Below are positions 35,154 to 45,100 of a stretch of DNA of 64,000 nucleotides, in pieces. The DNA comes from Lachnospiraceae bacterium. GTDB lineage: Bacteria > Bacillota > Clostridia > Lachnospirales > Lachnospiraceae. The number at the start of each line of letters is the position of its first letter. Within the stretch, counting starts at the first letter, position 1. Below the pieces are notes generated by a model. That model saw only the letters and a list, made by a program, of their open reading frames with translations. It was not told the origin of the DNA and searched no databases. The translations under genes and the position numbers were made by a program. The DNA lies in contig JAMPFQ010000003.1 in assembly GCA_023664345.1 (NCBI GenBank), positions 62,001 through 126,000 on the forward strand. The letters run 5' to 3'.

Positions 35154-36503
35154 TCATATCCCAAGGATAACAGTTGCTACCCTGAAGTACACGATCAGCG
35201 ACAGCGCGTCCACAATGGTGGTGATAAAGGGGCTTGCCATCACCGCCGGGTCAAAGCCCAGCTTCTTCGCGCCGATGGGCAGGAGGCATCCTACCAGCAT
35301 GGCCAACAGCACCGCCGCCACCAGTGTCAGGCACACCACTGCCGCCACGCTGACGCCCACCCTGTCAAAGAGCATCAGCTTGGCAAAATTGGCTGCCGCC
35401 AGCGTCAGTCCGCACAGGACCGCCACACGCACTTCTTTCCACACCACCCGGAAAGCGTCCCGGTACTCGATCTCCCCCAGCGAGAGTCCGCGGATCACCG
35501 TCACGCTGGCCTGCCCGCCCGCGTTTCCCCCGGTATCCATGAGCATGGGGATAAAGGCGATCAGGGCGGCGTAGACACTCAGCGCCTCTTCAAAGGATGT
35601 GATGATGGCGCCTGTAAAGGTAGCGGAGACCATGAGCAGCAGCAGCCAGGGGATCCTCTTTTTATAAGTCTCGAAGATTGTCGTCCTCATATAAGGCTTG
35701 TCGCTGGGCACGATAGCCGCCATCTTCTCCATATCTTCCGTGGTCTCTTCCTCGATGATATCCACGATATCATCCACGGTGATGATCCCCACCAGACGGT
35801 TCTCATTGTCCACAACGGGCATGGCCGTAAAGTCGTATTTCTTGAACTGTCTGGCCGCTTCCTCCTGGTCTGTCAGAGTATGGATGGAAATCACGTTCTC
35901 ATGCATGATATCGCCGATGATCTCATCCCCGTCGCTGAGCAGCAGATAGCGCAGCGCCACCGTGCCCACCAGCTTTCTCTGTTCATCCAATACATAACAG
36001 ATATTGATGGTCTCGCTGTCCAGCCCCACCCTGCGAATCCTGGCGATGGCCTCGTCCACGGTCAGGGTCTCTTTCAGGTCCACATACTCCACGGTCATGA
36101 TGCTGCCCGCGGAGTCCTCGGGATAACGGAGCAGGTGATTGATGTCCCTCCTGGTCTCCGGGCTGGCGATGGCCAGGATGCCCTTTACCACATTGGCAGG
36201 CATCTCCTCCAGCATGTCCACCACATCATCGGCCATCAGATTGTCTATGATGCCCGCTGCCTCCTTGTCGGACAGGGAGTTCAGGATATACTGCTGATCG
36301 TCGATATCCAGATAGGAAAAGACGTCCGCGGCCATATCCTTTGGCAGGATGCGGAATGTCTTTAATGTGGGGACATCATCCATCTCTTCCAGCAATGCCG
36401 CCACATCCGCATGGTTCAGTTCGGAAAGGTACTGCCGCAGCTTCGTATACTGTTTTGTGTCAAGGAGTTCCAGTAATCTGTCTAATCCTTTCAGTTGTTC
36501 CAT
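35154..36503 (-). CDS. mgtE: Magnesium transporter MgtE
   Basis: Mg2+-gated Mg2+ channel of the inner membrane, 449 residues. Order: MgtE N-domain (about 20-125, helical), two CBS domains (about 130-255; PEDSAGSIMTVEYV and FTAMPVVDNENRLVGIITVDD), a connecting helix, then five membrane helices with PMLMDTGGNAGGQAS, the pore signature. No M-box riboswitch is visible upstream; instead a tandem hairpin repeat lies there. Only 7 bases separate the ATG from the repeat. Confidence 0.95.
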   Translation of the reverse strand: MEQLKGLDRLLELLDTKQYTKLRQYLSELNHADVAALLEEMDDVPTLKTFRILPKDMAADVFSYLDIDDQQYILNSLSDKEAAGIIDNLMADDVVDMLEEMPANVVKGILAIASPETRRDINHLLRYPEDSAGSIMTVEYVDLKETLTVDEAIARIRRVGLDSETINICYVLDEQRKLVGTVALRYLLLSDGDEIIGDIMHENVISIHTLTDQEEAARQFKKYDFTAMPVVDNENRLVGIITVDDIVDIIEEETTEDMEKMAAIVPSDKPYMRTTIFETYKKRIPWLLLLMVSATFTGAIITSFEEALSVYAALIAFIPMLMDTGGNAGGQASVTVIRGLSLGEIEYRDAFRVVWKEVRVAVLCGLTLAAANFAKLMLFDRVGVSVAAVVCLTLVAAVLLAMLVGCLLPIGAKKLGFDPAVMASPFITTIVDALSLIVYFRVATVILGI

Positions 36504-36510
36504 AGTAACC

Positions 36511-36698
36511 TCCCATTCCAGTTCCGTCTCTGCACTTCAATGCCCTTTGCGGGGAAGGAATTTCCATCTGCAAAAAACGCAGCTGAAAATTTCTTCCGGG
36601 CATTTCCGTTCCGAGACTGTTGCAATCCAATTGTCGCCTGCGTCAATTTGTTCCGCTCTCTGCACTTCAATGCCCTTTGCGGGAAAGGAATTTCCATC
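36511..36698. repeat. GTCTC/GAGAC hairpin repeat, 1.4 copies
   Basis: One full and one truncated unit upstream of mgtE. The full unit has GTCTC...GAGAC ends, an ATGCCC/GGGCAT stem where other copies have GCGCCC/GGGCGC, an inner GGAAGGAATTT/AAATTTCTTCC stem and the same CTGC-AAAAAAC-GCAG tip as the 8.46 kb copies. The second unit stops at the yigZ stop codon. Confidence 0.9.
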
Positions 36699-37355
36699 TT
36701 ACTTCCCCGGCAATTCCCTGTCAACACAATAGTATTCCCGGCATTTCTCGAAGCGAATCCTGCCGCCGGTGGCTTCCACCATCTCTTTCCGCATCCTCTC
36801 CACGTCCTCCGCGGGGATCCAGATCCGCAGGTTGACCACATCCGTGTAGCCGCTCTCCAGCGGCTCGATCCCGGCATTCCCCAGAAGATACAGTATTTTC
36901 CCGATGCTGTTATAATCGGTGCCCACCTCCACCTCACAGCCATAACGCATCTTTCCCAGGATGCAGTTTGCAAGCCCTGCCTTGACCGCCTGGGTGTAGG
37001 CGCGGACGAGGCCGCCAGTGCCCAGGAGCACTCCGCCGAAATACCTTGTCACCACCACGGCAACATTGCGGATCTCCTCGCCCAGCAGCACTTCCAGCAT
37101 GGGCCTGCCCGCGGTCCCGCCGGGCTCACCGTCGTCGCTGCAGCGGGTCAGCTCCCCTCTGGAGCCGATCACAAAGGCGGAACAGTTATGCCTGGCGTCC
37201 CAATACTTCTTTTTCATCTCCTCAATGAAAGCCGTTGCCTCCCCCTCGCTCTCACATTTGCGGACAGTGGCGATAAAGCGGGATTTCTTCTCCACATACT
37301 CTCCCTCGCCCCCTTCCAGCAGCACACGATAGGTTCCTACAGCATTTTTATCCAT
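36699..37355 (-). CDS. YigZ/IMPACT-family protein
   Basis: 218 residues. The N-terminal UPF0029 domain shows KKSRFIATVRKCES, ARHNCSAFVIG, SDDGEPGGTAGRPML and VVVTRYFGGVLLGTGGLVRAY, all strong family signatures; a smaller C-terminal domain (IGKILYLLGNAGIEPLES) completes it. Cytoplasmic; relatives interact with translation factors or act in proline-related metabolism, but the role is not established. I use the ATG at 37355; the frame reaches to 37394 without a good ribosome site. Confidence 0.92.
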   Translation of the reverse strand: MDKNAVGTYRVLLEGGEGEYVEKKSRFIATVRKCESEGEATAFIEEMKKKYWDARHNCSAFVIGSRGELTRCSDDGEPGGTAGRPMLEVLLGEEIRNVAVVVTRYFGGVLLGTGGLVRAYTQAVKAGLANCILGKMRYGCEVEVGTDYNSIGKILYLLGNAGIEPLESGYTDVVNLRIWIPAEDVERMRKEMVEATGGRIRFEKCREYYCVDRELPGK

Positions 37356-37452
37356 AACATTCGTTATCCTTATACTTTTTATCCGAATCACCACTTAAGA
37401 ATAGCATAATTTGTTAAAAATGTGAAACAATTCTTAAGTCTGGAAAAAAAAC

Positions 37453-37481
37453 TTTCATTACATATTGGTTTTTGCTATAAT
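37453..37481 (+). promoter_or_regulatory. Promoter of the PBP gene
   Basis: TTTCAT (37453-37458) and TATAAT (37476-37481) with a 17-base spacer, 38 bases before the ATG. Confidence 0.7.
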
Positions 37482-37519
37482 AAACCGTGTAGGATCTTCT
37501 CACAGAAAGGAATATTTCA

Positions 37520-40240
37520 ATGAACTATGGAAGAAGAGGAGTCCGCGCCAAACAGAAAGCGCTGAACTCCAAGACAATAAAATGGGAAAGGAAGCTGATC
37601 CTGTCGCTGTTCGAACTGGTGCTCATCGCCATGGTAGGGCTGGGTATCTGCGGCGTTGCTGCGGGTATCGGCGCTTTCAAGGGAATACTGTCCTCCACCC
37701 CCTCCATCCATTTCAACGACATCGTGGCCTCCGGCCAGGCCACCATCGTATATGATATGGAAGGAAATGAGATCGACCAGTATGTCAACACGGACTCCAA
37801 CCGGATCCGCGTGGAGATGGCCGCCATTCCGGAACATCTGGGACAGGCCTTTATCGCCCTTGAGGACAGGCGTTTCTACCAGCACAACGGCATCGACTTT
37901 AAAGGTATGATCCGTGCCGGATATACGTTCCTCCAGACCGGCGGCAACCGGGCAGAGGGCGCCAGCACCATCACCCAGCAGCTTCTGAAAAATACGGTCT
38001 TCACGGAGTGGATGGAAGAAGGCGACAATATGATCAAGAAGATCAAGCGCAAGATCCAGGAACAGTTCCTTGCCATAGAGATCAGCAAGGTCTACTCCAA
38101 GGACCAAATCCTGCTGGAATATATGAACGCTATCAATCTGGGGCAGAACACGCTGGGCGTGGAATCCGCTTCCCAGCGGTATTTCGGCAAGACCTGCAGC
38201 GAACTGACCCTGTCGGAGTGCGCCGTTATCGCCAGCATCACCCAGAACCCCAGCAGATATAATCCCATCAGCCATCCTGACCGGAACCGGGATCGCCGTC
38301 AGAAATGTCTGGACGATATGCTGGAACTGGAATTTATCACCCAGGCGGAATATGACGAGGCCATCGCCGATACGGACGCTGTCTATGAGCGGATCGGCCT
38401 GTTTGACACGGACTACCGCCTGAACAGCAACGCCACCGCCGGATCCTATTTCTCCGACGCAGTCTACGAGCAGGTCAAGGAGGATCTGATCAATATAGCA
38501 GGCTACAGCGAGAGCATGACGGAGCGTCTCCTGACCGCAGGGGGGTTGAGGATCTATTCCACCATGGATCCCACGATCCAGGCCATCGCGGATGAGGAAT
38601 TTGCCAATCCCGACAACTTCCCTCCCAATGTGAAGTGGTATCTGAGTTACGCGCTGACCATCAGGGACGCTGACGACACGGCGCATAATTTCAGCAAGGA
38701 AAACATGATGACCTGGTTTAAAGCTAATGTTGATAAGAAATTCAACCTGATCTTCTCCTCCCAGGACGAGGCCTACGAGGCCATTGAAGCCTATCGCACC
38801 GCCATGCTGGCGGAACTGGGCGTTGCGGACGATGAGGATAATTATGACGAGTCCGTCTCCATGACGGCGCAGCCCCAGGCAGCTTTTGTCATTGAGGATC
38901 AGGAAACCGGCTATGTGGTGGCCCTGGTGGGCGGCCGGGGAGCCAAGGAGGGCAGGCGTACCCTGAACAGGGCTACCTCCGCCATGCGTTCCCCCGGTTC
39001 CACTTTTAAGGTACTGGCTTCTTTTGCGCCCGCCCTGGACAGTGCCGGCAAGACTCTTGCCACCGTATATAACGATGCGCCCTTTAACTATGACGATGGA
39101 AAACCTGTGAGCAACTGGTATAAAACGGGCTACAGGGGCATCCAGTCCATCAGGGAAGCCACCAGGGAATCCCTGAACATCATCGCGGTAAAGAACCTGA
39201 CCGTGATCACGCCCCAGCTGGGATACGACTATCTGCTGAACTTCGGCTTCACGACTGTGACAGACCATTATGTGGCCAGCAACGGTGACATATTGTCGGA
39301 TGTCAACCAGTCCCTGGCCCTGGGCGGTCTGACCCTCGGCGTCACTCCCTACGAGTTAAATGCCGGATACGCGACCATTGCCAATATGGGAACTTATGTG
39401 GAACCGAAGCTTTACACAAAAGTCACCGACTCCGAGGGCAATGTGATCCTGGACAACACCACTCCCACCACCAGGCAGGTGATCAAGGAGACTACCGCTT
39501 TCCTGCTCACCGATGCCATGGTGGATGTGGTGAAGAACGGCGGTACGGGAGCAAGATGCAATTTCAGCCAGAGTATGGCTATCGCGGGAAAGACCGGGAC
39601 CTCCACGGATACCCATGACGTATGGTTCTGTGGCTACACCCCCTATTATACCGCCTCCGTCTGGACAGGCTATGACAATAATATCGGCATGAGCACTTCC
39701 AAGGCAAACGATGAATCCGCCGTGTCAAAAGTGCTCTGGCGCGCCATCATGCAGCGGGTGCATGAGAACCTGCCCCCTGAATCTTTCACCAGACCGGCGG
39801 AGGGCATCGTCCAGGTGGATATCTGTACGCAATCCGGACAGCTGCCTGTTCCCGGCCTGTGCGACGGCTGCATACGGTCGGAACTGTTCGCGGAGGGCAC
39901 GGAGCCTACCACCACCTGTACCATACATTATCAGGGTGATATCTGCGCTTATCAGGGGATTCCCGCAAGTCCGGAATGTCCTTTCAAATATACCGGCGTA
40001 GCCACTTTCCCTCTGGCGGAGGATCCCGCTCTGATCAACGGATCCACCACCATCATAGAGAACCCTGACGGCACGCAGACAGTCAACACTCCCTCCCGTA
40101 CCTCAGAGCGCTGCCAGCATGATGCCGCGTTCTACGCGAATCCCGAATGGGAGTCGATCATCGCCGCGCAGCAATGGGAACTGGAGCAGCGAGGCTGGGC
40201 CGCCCAGAGTGAAGAGGACGACTGGGAAGAGGACGAATAA
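37520..40240 (+). CDS. Class A penicillin-binding protein (PBP1A type)
   Basis: Bifunctional peptidoglycan glycosyltransferase/transpeptidase anchored in the membrane, 906 residues. A basic cytoplasmic tail, membrane helix (about 26-50), GT51 domain with catalytic Glu115 in ALEDRRFYQHNGID and EGASTITQQLLKNT, then the transpeptidase with SPGSTFK (nucleophile Ser near 493), a second motif in RESLNI and KTGTS near 690. The C-terminal 130 residues carry several Cys (QSGQLPVPGLCDGC, ICAYQG) and an acidic tail. Monocistronic, with its own promoter and terminator. Confidence 0.95.
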   Translation: MNYGRRGVRAKQKALNSKTIKWERKLILSLFELVLIAMVGLGICGVAAGIGAFKGILSSTPSIHFNDIVASGQATIVYDMEGNEIDQYVNTDSNRIRVEMAAIPEHLGQAFIALEDRRFYQHNGIDFKGMIRAGYTFLQTGGNRAEGASTITQQLLKNTVFTEWMEEGDNMIKKIKRKIQEQFLAIEISKVYSKDQILLEYMNAINLGQNTLGVESASQRYFGKTCSELTLSECAVIASITQNPSRYNPISHPDRNRDRRQKCLDDMLELEFITQAEYDEAIADTDAVYERIGLFDTDYRLNSNATAGSYFSDAVYEQVKEDLINIAGYSESMTERLLTAGGLRIYSTMDPTIQAIADEEFANPDNFPPNVKWYLSYALTIRDADDTAHNFSKENMMTWFKANVDKKFNLIFSSQDEAYEAIEAYRTAMLAELGVADDEDNYDESVSMTAQPQAAFVIEDQETGYVVALVGGRGAKEGRRTLNRATSAMRSPGSTFKVLASFAPALDSAGKTLATVYNDAPFNYDDGKPVSNWYKTGYRGIQSIREATRESLNIIAVKNLTVITPQLGYDYLLNFGFTTVTDHYVASNGDILSDVNQSLALGGLTLGVTPYELNAGYATIANMGTYVEPKLYTKVTDSEGNVILDNTTPTTRQVIKETTAFLLTDAMVDVVKNGGTGARCNFSQSMAIAGKTGTSTDTHDVWFCGYTPYYTASVWTGYDNNIGMSTSKANDESAVSKVLWRAIMQRVHENLPPESFTRPAEGIVQVDICTQSGQLPVPGLCDGCIRSELFAEGTEPTTTCTIHYQGDICAYQGIPASPECPFKYTGVATFPLAEDPALINGSTTIIENPDGTQTVNTPSRTSERCQHDAAFYANPEWESIIAAQQWELEQRGWAAQSEEDDWEEDE

Positions 40241-40251
40241 GCAGCATAGGA

Positions 40252-40289
40252 AAACGGTGGCGCCTTTCAAGCGTCACCGTTTCTTTTTT
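40252..40289 (+). terminator. Rho-independent terminator of the PBP gene
   Basis: AAACGGTGGCGC and GCGTCACCGTTT (one wobble) with a 7-base loop, followed by CTTTTTTC. Confidence 0.92.
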
Positions 40290-40297
40290 CGTCAGGA

Positions 40298-40576
40298 TCA
40301 TAAGCCTTTGATGTCATTGATCTGCCGCTGTAACTCCTCCGCGCCGTGTCTGGCGTTTTTGATGGCTCTGCACTGCTTTGCGAAAGTTTCCTCTTCCATC
40401 TCTCCATACAGTTCATAATACAGTTTCCCAATCTCCAGGTAATTCTTTTTGATCACTTCCTCACAGGTAGAAATCTGGCTCTTCAGGTTCGCCACCTCCG
40501 CTATCTCCTTTGCCTTATCCGCAGCCTCTTTCCCCTTTGCCGAAATGGTATCGCCTATCTTTTCCAGAATATCCAT
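40298..40576 (-). CDS. Small coiled-coil protein
   Basis: 92 residues beginning MDILEKIGDTISAKGKEAAD, followed by AKEIAEVANLKSQISTCEEVIKKNYLEIGKLYYEL and a charged helical end. Predicted to be almost entirely alpha-helical and coiled-coil. It matches the N-terminal part of small zinc-ribbon proteins frequent in Clostridia, but no cysteine pairs for a zinc site follow. The ATG at 40576 has AGAGAGG five bases upstream. Function unknown; it lies alone between convergent and divergent genes. Confidence 0.75.
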   Translation of the reverse strand: MDILEKIGDTISAKGKEAADKAKEIAEVANLKSQISTCEEVIKKNYLEIGKLYYELYGEMEEETFAKQCRAIKNARHGAEELQRQINDIKGL

Positions 40577-40685
40577 AGCATCCTCTCTTCCGCCGACTCC
40601 GCAGCATTTCCTTTTTTCCACAGTATATCTCAAATGAAGAAACAAGTAAAGATGGAAATGGATGGAGTTTGTGTCAACTATTGGA

Positions 40686-40715
40686 TTGCACATCACCCCA
40701 TAAATATGGTATACT
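40686..40715 (+). promoter_or_regulatory. Promoter of the 95-residue gene
   Basis: TTGCAC (40686-40691) and TATACT (40710-40715) with an 18-base spacer. Confidence 0.6.
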
Positions 40716-40755
40716 ACTTAAGGAACTTTTAGTACCATATGAATGAGGTGAGATT

Positions 40756-41043
40756 ATGCAGCCGGTATACACTACACTGAAAGTAAATAATGAGATCGAA
40801 CTCTGTGAGGTCACGGACCTGGAATGCAAGCAGCTTATCGAGAGGGAACTCTTAAAAGACCGCATTTCTTACTATATCCGCTGGCAGAAGCCCTCTCTGT
40901 TCAACAGAAAAAAGAATACCTGCATCATCTGCGTCAACGACAATGTAAAAGACATTGCAGAAGATGTTGTGCGGAATGTCTGTGATGAAAAAGGATACTC
41001 CGTAAAATTTCTCATGCGTAAAGCACAGAACCATTTTCTTTAA
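40756..41043 (+). CDS. Conserved hypothetical protein, 95 residues
   Basis: Begins MQPVYTTLKVNNEIELCEVT, includes YYIRWQKPSLFNRKKNTCIICVND and a C-terminal amphipathic part. GAGG before the ATG and its own promoter support it as a real gene. No membrane segment or signal peptide. I recognise no domain; the alternating strands and helices suggest a small alpha/beta fold. It precedes azlC by 54 bases and might be cotranscribed with it. Confidence 0.7.
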   Translation: MQPVYTTLKVNNEIELCEVTDLECKQLIERELLKDRISYYIRWQKPSLFNRKKNTCIICVNDNVKDIAEDVVRNVCDEKGYSVKFLMRKAQNHFL

Positions 41044-41097
41044 TTCTAGAGTTCCATTATACTCCATTTATGATGAAACTAAGGTGGAAACGGTCAG

Positions 41098-41808
41098 ATG
41101 AAAAAAGAAGCAAAAGAGGGAATGCGGGACGGCATTCCCATCGGACTGGGATACCTTGCCGTATCCTTTTCTCTGGGTGTAGCCGCCAGAAGCGCGGGAC
41201 TCACCGCTTTTCAGGGCTTTATCGCCAGTCTGCTGAACAACGCGTCCGCGGGTGAATATGCCGGTTTTACTGTGATCGCGGCTAACGCCTCCTATCTGGA
41301 GATGGCGCTGATGACGCTGATTGCAAACGCCCGTTATTTATTGATGAGCTGCGCACTGAGCCAGAAATTCGCTCCCGATACGCCTTTAAGGCACCGCCTG
41401 CTGGTCGGATATGACGTGACAGACGAAATATTCGGGATCACCATCGCCAGGCCCGGGATCCTGGATCCTTACTATACATATGGCGCTATCGTGATAGCCG
41501 CTCCCTGCTGGGCCTGTGGCACTGCCCTGGGTGTTACCGCGGGCAACCTGCTGCCCTTAAGGGCAGTCAGCGCCCTCAGTGTAGCGCTGTTCGGGATGTT
41601 CCTTGCGGTGATCATCCCTCCTGCCAGAAAGAACCATGTTGTAGCGTCTTTCGTACTGATCAGTTTCCTTGCCAGCTTTGCCGCCGCCAACCTGCCTTAT
41701 CTCTCGCAGCTTTCCGGCGGCACAAGGACGATCATCCTGACGGTGGCCATTTCAGCTGTGGCCGCCGCACTGTTCCCTGTGCGGGAAGAAGAGGAGGCAG
41801 CGGCATGA
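41098..41808 (+). CDS. azlC: AzlC-family branched-chain amino acid exporter subunit
   Basis: Large subunit of a two-protein exporter for branched-chain amino acids or analogues. 236 residues, about six to seven membrane helices. Family features: EGMRDGIPIGLGYLAVSFSLG at the start, NASYLEMALMTLIANARYLLMS, and a TDEIFGI motif near residue 115. AAGGTGG precedes the ATG. The stop overlaps the azlD start by four bases, the normal arrangement. Confidence 0.93.
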   Translation: MKKEAKEGMRDGIPIGLGYLAVSFSLGVAARSAGLTAFQGFIASLLNNASAGEYAGFTVIAANASYLEMALMTLIANARYLLMSCALSQKFAPDTPLRHRLLVGYDVTDEIFGITIARPGILDPYYTYGAIVIAAPCWACGTALGVTAGNLLPLRAVSALSVALFGMFLAVIIPPARKNHVVASFVLISFLASFAAANLPYLSQLSGGTRTIILTVAISAVAAALFPVREEEEAAA

Positions 41809-42116
41809 CGCACAATGTTTATATCTATATCGGGATCATGGCAGCCATTACTTACGCCATCCGCGTACTGCCCCTGACCCTGATCCGCAGGCAGATCAAA
41901 AACCGCTTCCTGCGTTCTTTCCTGTACTATGTACCCTATGTCACGCTGGCGGTAATGACCTTTCCCGCCATCCTGGACGCAACCCAGTCTCCCATTGCCG
42001 GAGCGGCGGCCCTGATCACAGGCATCATAGCCGCCTGGTGCGGGGCAGGCCTGTTTCCCGTATCCGTGATCTGCTGCACAGTGGTATTCGTACTGGAACT
42101 GTTCCTGTGCCGCTGA
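41805..42116 (+). CDS. azlD: AzlD-family exporter small subunit
   Basis: 103 residues with four membrane helices; ITYAIRVLPLTLIRRQIKNRFLRS and YYVPYVTLAVMTFPAIL are AzlD signatures. Coupled to azlC by an ATGA overlap. Its stop lies only four bases from the convergent carB stop, with no terminator visible between them, so transcripts may overlap. Confidence 0.93.
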   Translation: MTHNVYIYIGIMAAITYAIRVLPLTLIRRQIKNRFLRSFLYYVPYVTLAVMTFPAILDATQSPIAGAAALITGIIAAWCGAGLFPVSVICCTVVFVLELFLCR

Positions 42117-42120
42117 CCCC

Positions 42121-45100
42121 TTACAGCTTTGCGATATCCACCAGAGTCAGCTGGCTGCTGGCATTTTCCAGACTGGTCACTAGCGCCCTGGCCGTGTCCA
42201 TGGCCGTGATGCAGTTGATCCCTGTCTCAATGGAGGTACGGCGGATCAGGAACCCGTCACGGCTCTTATCACGCCCCTGCGTAGGGGTATCGATTACAAG
42301 GTCGATCTTGTGTCCCAGGATCAGGTCCATCACGGTGGGCGATTCCTGGGATATCTTGTTCACTTTCCTCGCCTTTACCCCGGCTTCGTTCAAGGCCGCC
42401 GCCGTGCTCCTGGTGGCGTAAATGGTATACCCCAGCTTCTCAAAGCGGCGCCCGATCTCAATAGCCTCTCCCTTATCGGCGTCTTTCACCGTGATGATCA
42501 TATTCTTATATTTGGGCAGGTTGACTCCTGCTCCCAGAAACGCCTTATACAGCGCCTCATGGTATTCCTTCGCGATGCCAAGGCATTCCCCTGTGGACTT
42601 CATCTCCGGCCCCAGACTGACCTCTGCGCCCCGGATCTTCTCAAAGGAGAATACCGGCATCTTGATAGCGTAATAAGCAGCCTCCGGCTGCAATCCCGGC
42701 TCATATCCCAGTTCCCGGATTGTCTTGCCCAGGATCACCTCTGTGGCCAGATCCACAATAGGAATCCCGGTCACTTTGCTGATATAAGGCACGGTACGGG
42801 AAGACCTTGGATTGACCTCGATCACATACACATCCTCGCCGATGGCGATAAACTGGATATTGATCAGCCCCTTTACATGCAGCGCCCTGGCCAGTCTTCT
42901 GGTATACTCGGCTATCTTATCCTTGATCAGCCTGCCGATGGTGGGCGCCGGATAGACAGAGATACTGTCCCCGGAATGGACGCCCGTCCGCTCGATATGC
43001 TCCATGATGCCGGGGATCAGGATATCCGTGCCGTCGCAGACCGCGTCCACCTCAATCTCCTTGCCCTGCAGGTACTTGTCCACCAGGATCGGATGATCCT
43101 GGGCGATCCGGTTGATGATCTCCATGAACTCTTCGATCTCTTCATCGGAAATGGCGATCTGCATCCCCTGCCCGCCAAGCACATAGGAGGGGCGCACCAG
43201 CACGGGATAGCCCAGGCGGTTGGCCACTTCCTTGGCTTCTTTTGCCGTGTATACCGTTCCGCCCGCGGCTCTGGGAATCTTCGTCTCCTCCAGGATCCGG
43301 TCGAAGAGTTCCCTGTCCTCCGCGGCATCCACGTCCTCCGCTTTCGTTCCCAGAATGGGCACGCCCATCTTCATCAGGCTCTCCGTCAGCTTGATGGCGG
43401 TCTGCCCGCCGAACTGCACCACCGCCCCATCGGGATGCTCGATATTGACCACAGCCTCCACATCCTCCGCCGTCAGGGGTTCAAAATACAGTTTGTCCGC
43501 TATGTCAAAGTCCGTACTCACAGTCTCCGGATTATTATTGATGATGATAGTCTCATAGCCCGCCCTGGAAAAAGCCCATGTGGCATGGACGGAACAATAG
43601 TCGAACTCAATGCCCTGCCCAATCCTGATGGGGCCGGAACCCAGCACCAGGACTTTTTTGCGGTTCTCTACAGAAGCGGAAAGAACACTGCTTTCACACT
43701 CGCCCCCATAGACAGAATAATAATAGGGCGTTGATGCCGCAAATTCCGCCGCGCAGGTGTCAACCATCTTGTAAACGGCTCTGATGCCATTTTCATAACG
43801 CATGTCCTTTATCTCATCTTCCGTCTTCCCGGTCAGCCTTGCGATCACATTGTCAGGGAACTCGATCCGCTTTGCCTCCTTTAACAGTTCCACCGTGAGC
43901 GGCCCCTTTTGCAGCGCCTGCTCCATCTCTGTCAGAATAGCGATCTTATCGATGAACCAGGGATCGATCATGGTGATCTCATGGATGGTATCGTAGTCGA
44001 TCCCCTTTCGCAGCGCCTCCGCGATCACCCAGATCCGCTGGTCATCCACCACCTCCAGGCGTTCTTTCAGTTCTTCCGCCGACAGAGCGCTGAAATCATA
44101 GCTTAAGAGACAGTCCACATGCTGTTCCAGGGAACGGATGGCTTTCATCAGCGCCCCCTCGAAATTATCACAGATGCTCATGACCTCACCGGTAGCTTTC
44201 ATCTGGGTGGTCAGGGTCCGCTTTGCCGTGATGAACTTATCAAAGGGCAGCCTGGGAATCTTCACCACGCAGTAATCCAGCGCAGGTTCAAAGGAAGCGT
44301 AAGTTTTCTCCGTAATGGCGTTTCTGATCTCATCCAGAGTGTATCCCAGCGCGATCTTCGCCGCCACCTTGGCAATAGGATAGCCAGTCGCCTTGGAGGC
44401 CAGCGCGGAAGAACGGCTGACGCGGGGATTTACCTCAATCACGCAGTACTCAAAGCTGGTGGGATGCAGCGCGAACTGCACGTTACAGCCGCCCGTGATC
44501 TTCAGCTCGCTGATGATCTTCAGGGCGGAGGTGCGCAGCATCTGGTACTCTTTATCGCTCAAGGTCTGGGAAGGCGCGACCACGATACTGTCGCCGGTAT
44601 GCACGCCCACAGGGTCGATATTCTCCATATTACATACGGTGATACAGTTGCCTGCGCTGTCACGCATCACTTCATACTCGATCTCTTTCCAGCCCGCGAT
44701 GCAGCGCTCCACCAATACCTGCCCCACTCGGGACAGGCGCAGGCCGTTCTCCAGGATCTCCTCCAGTTCTACCTGGTTGTGGGCGATACCGCCGCCGGAC
44801 CCCCCCAGCGTGTAAGCGGGCCGCAGTACCACAGGATAGCCGATGGAATCCGTAAACTCGATTCCCTCCTGCACATTCTCCACCACTTTGGAAGCCGCGC
44901 AGGGCTCCCCGATGCGCTCCATCAGGTCCTTGAACTCCTGACGCCCCTCCGCATTGCGGATGGTAGCCGCTGTGGTACCCAGGAGCGTCACCCCATGGGC
45001 GGCCAGAAAGCCTGATTCCTCCAGTTCCATGCCCAGATTCAGGCCTGCCTGCCCGCCCAGAGTGGGCAGGATGCTGTCCGGCTTCTCCTTTTCAATGATC

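Noticed and set aside
36504..36700. M-box magnesium riboswitch before mgtE
   Set aside because: The region is a repeat unit shared with unrelated loci; I see no M-box sequence blocks.
37517..39268. 583-codon frame opposite the PBP gene
   Set aside because: Antisense to a clearly coding gene; its length results from codon bias and no family features are visible.
42310..43734. 474-codon frame opposite carB
   Set aside because: Shadow of carB with no protein-like features.
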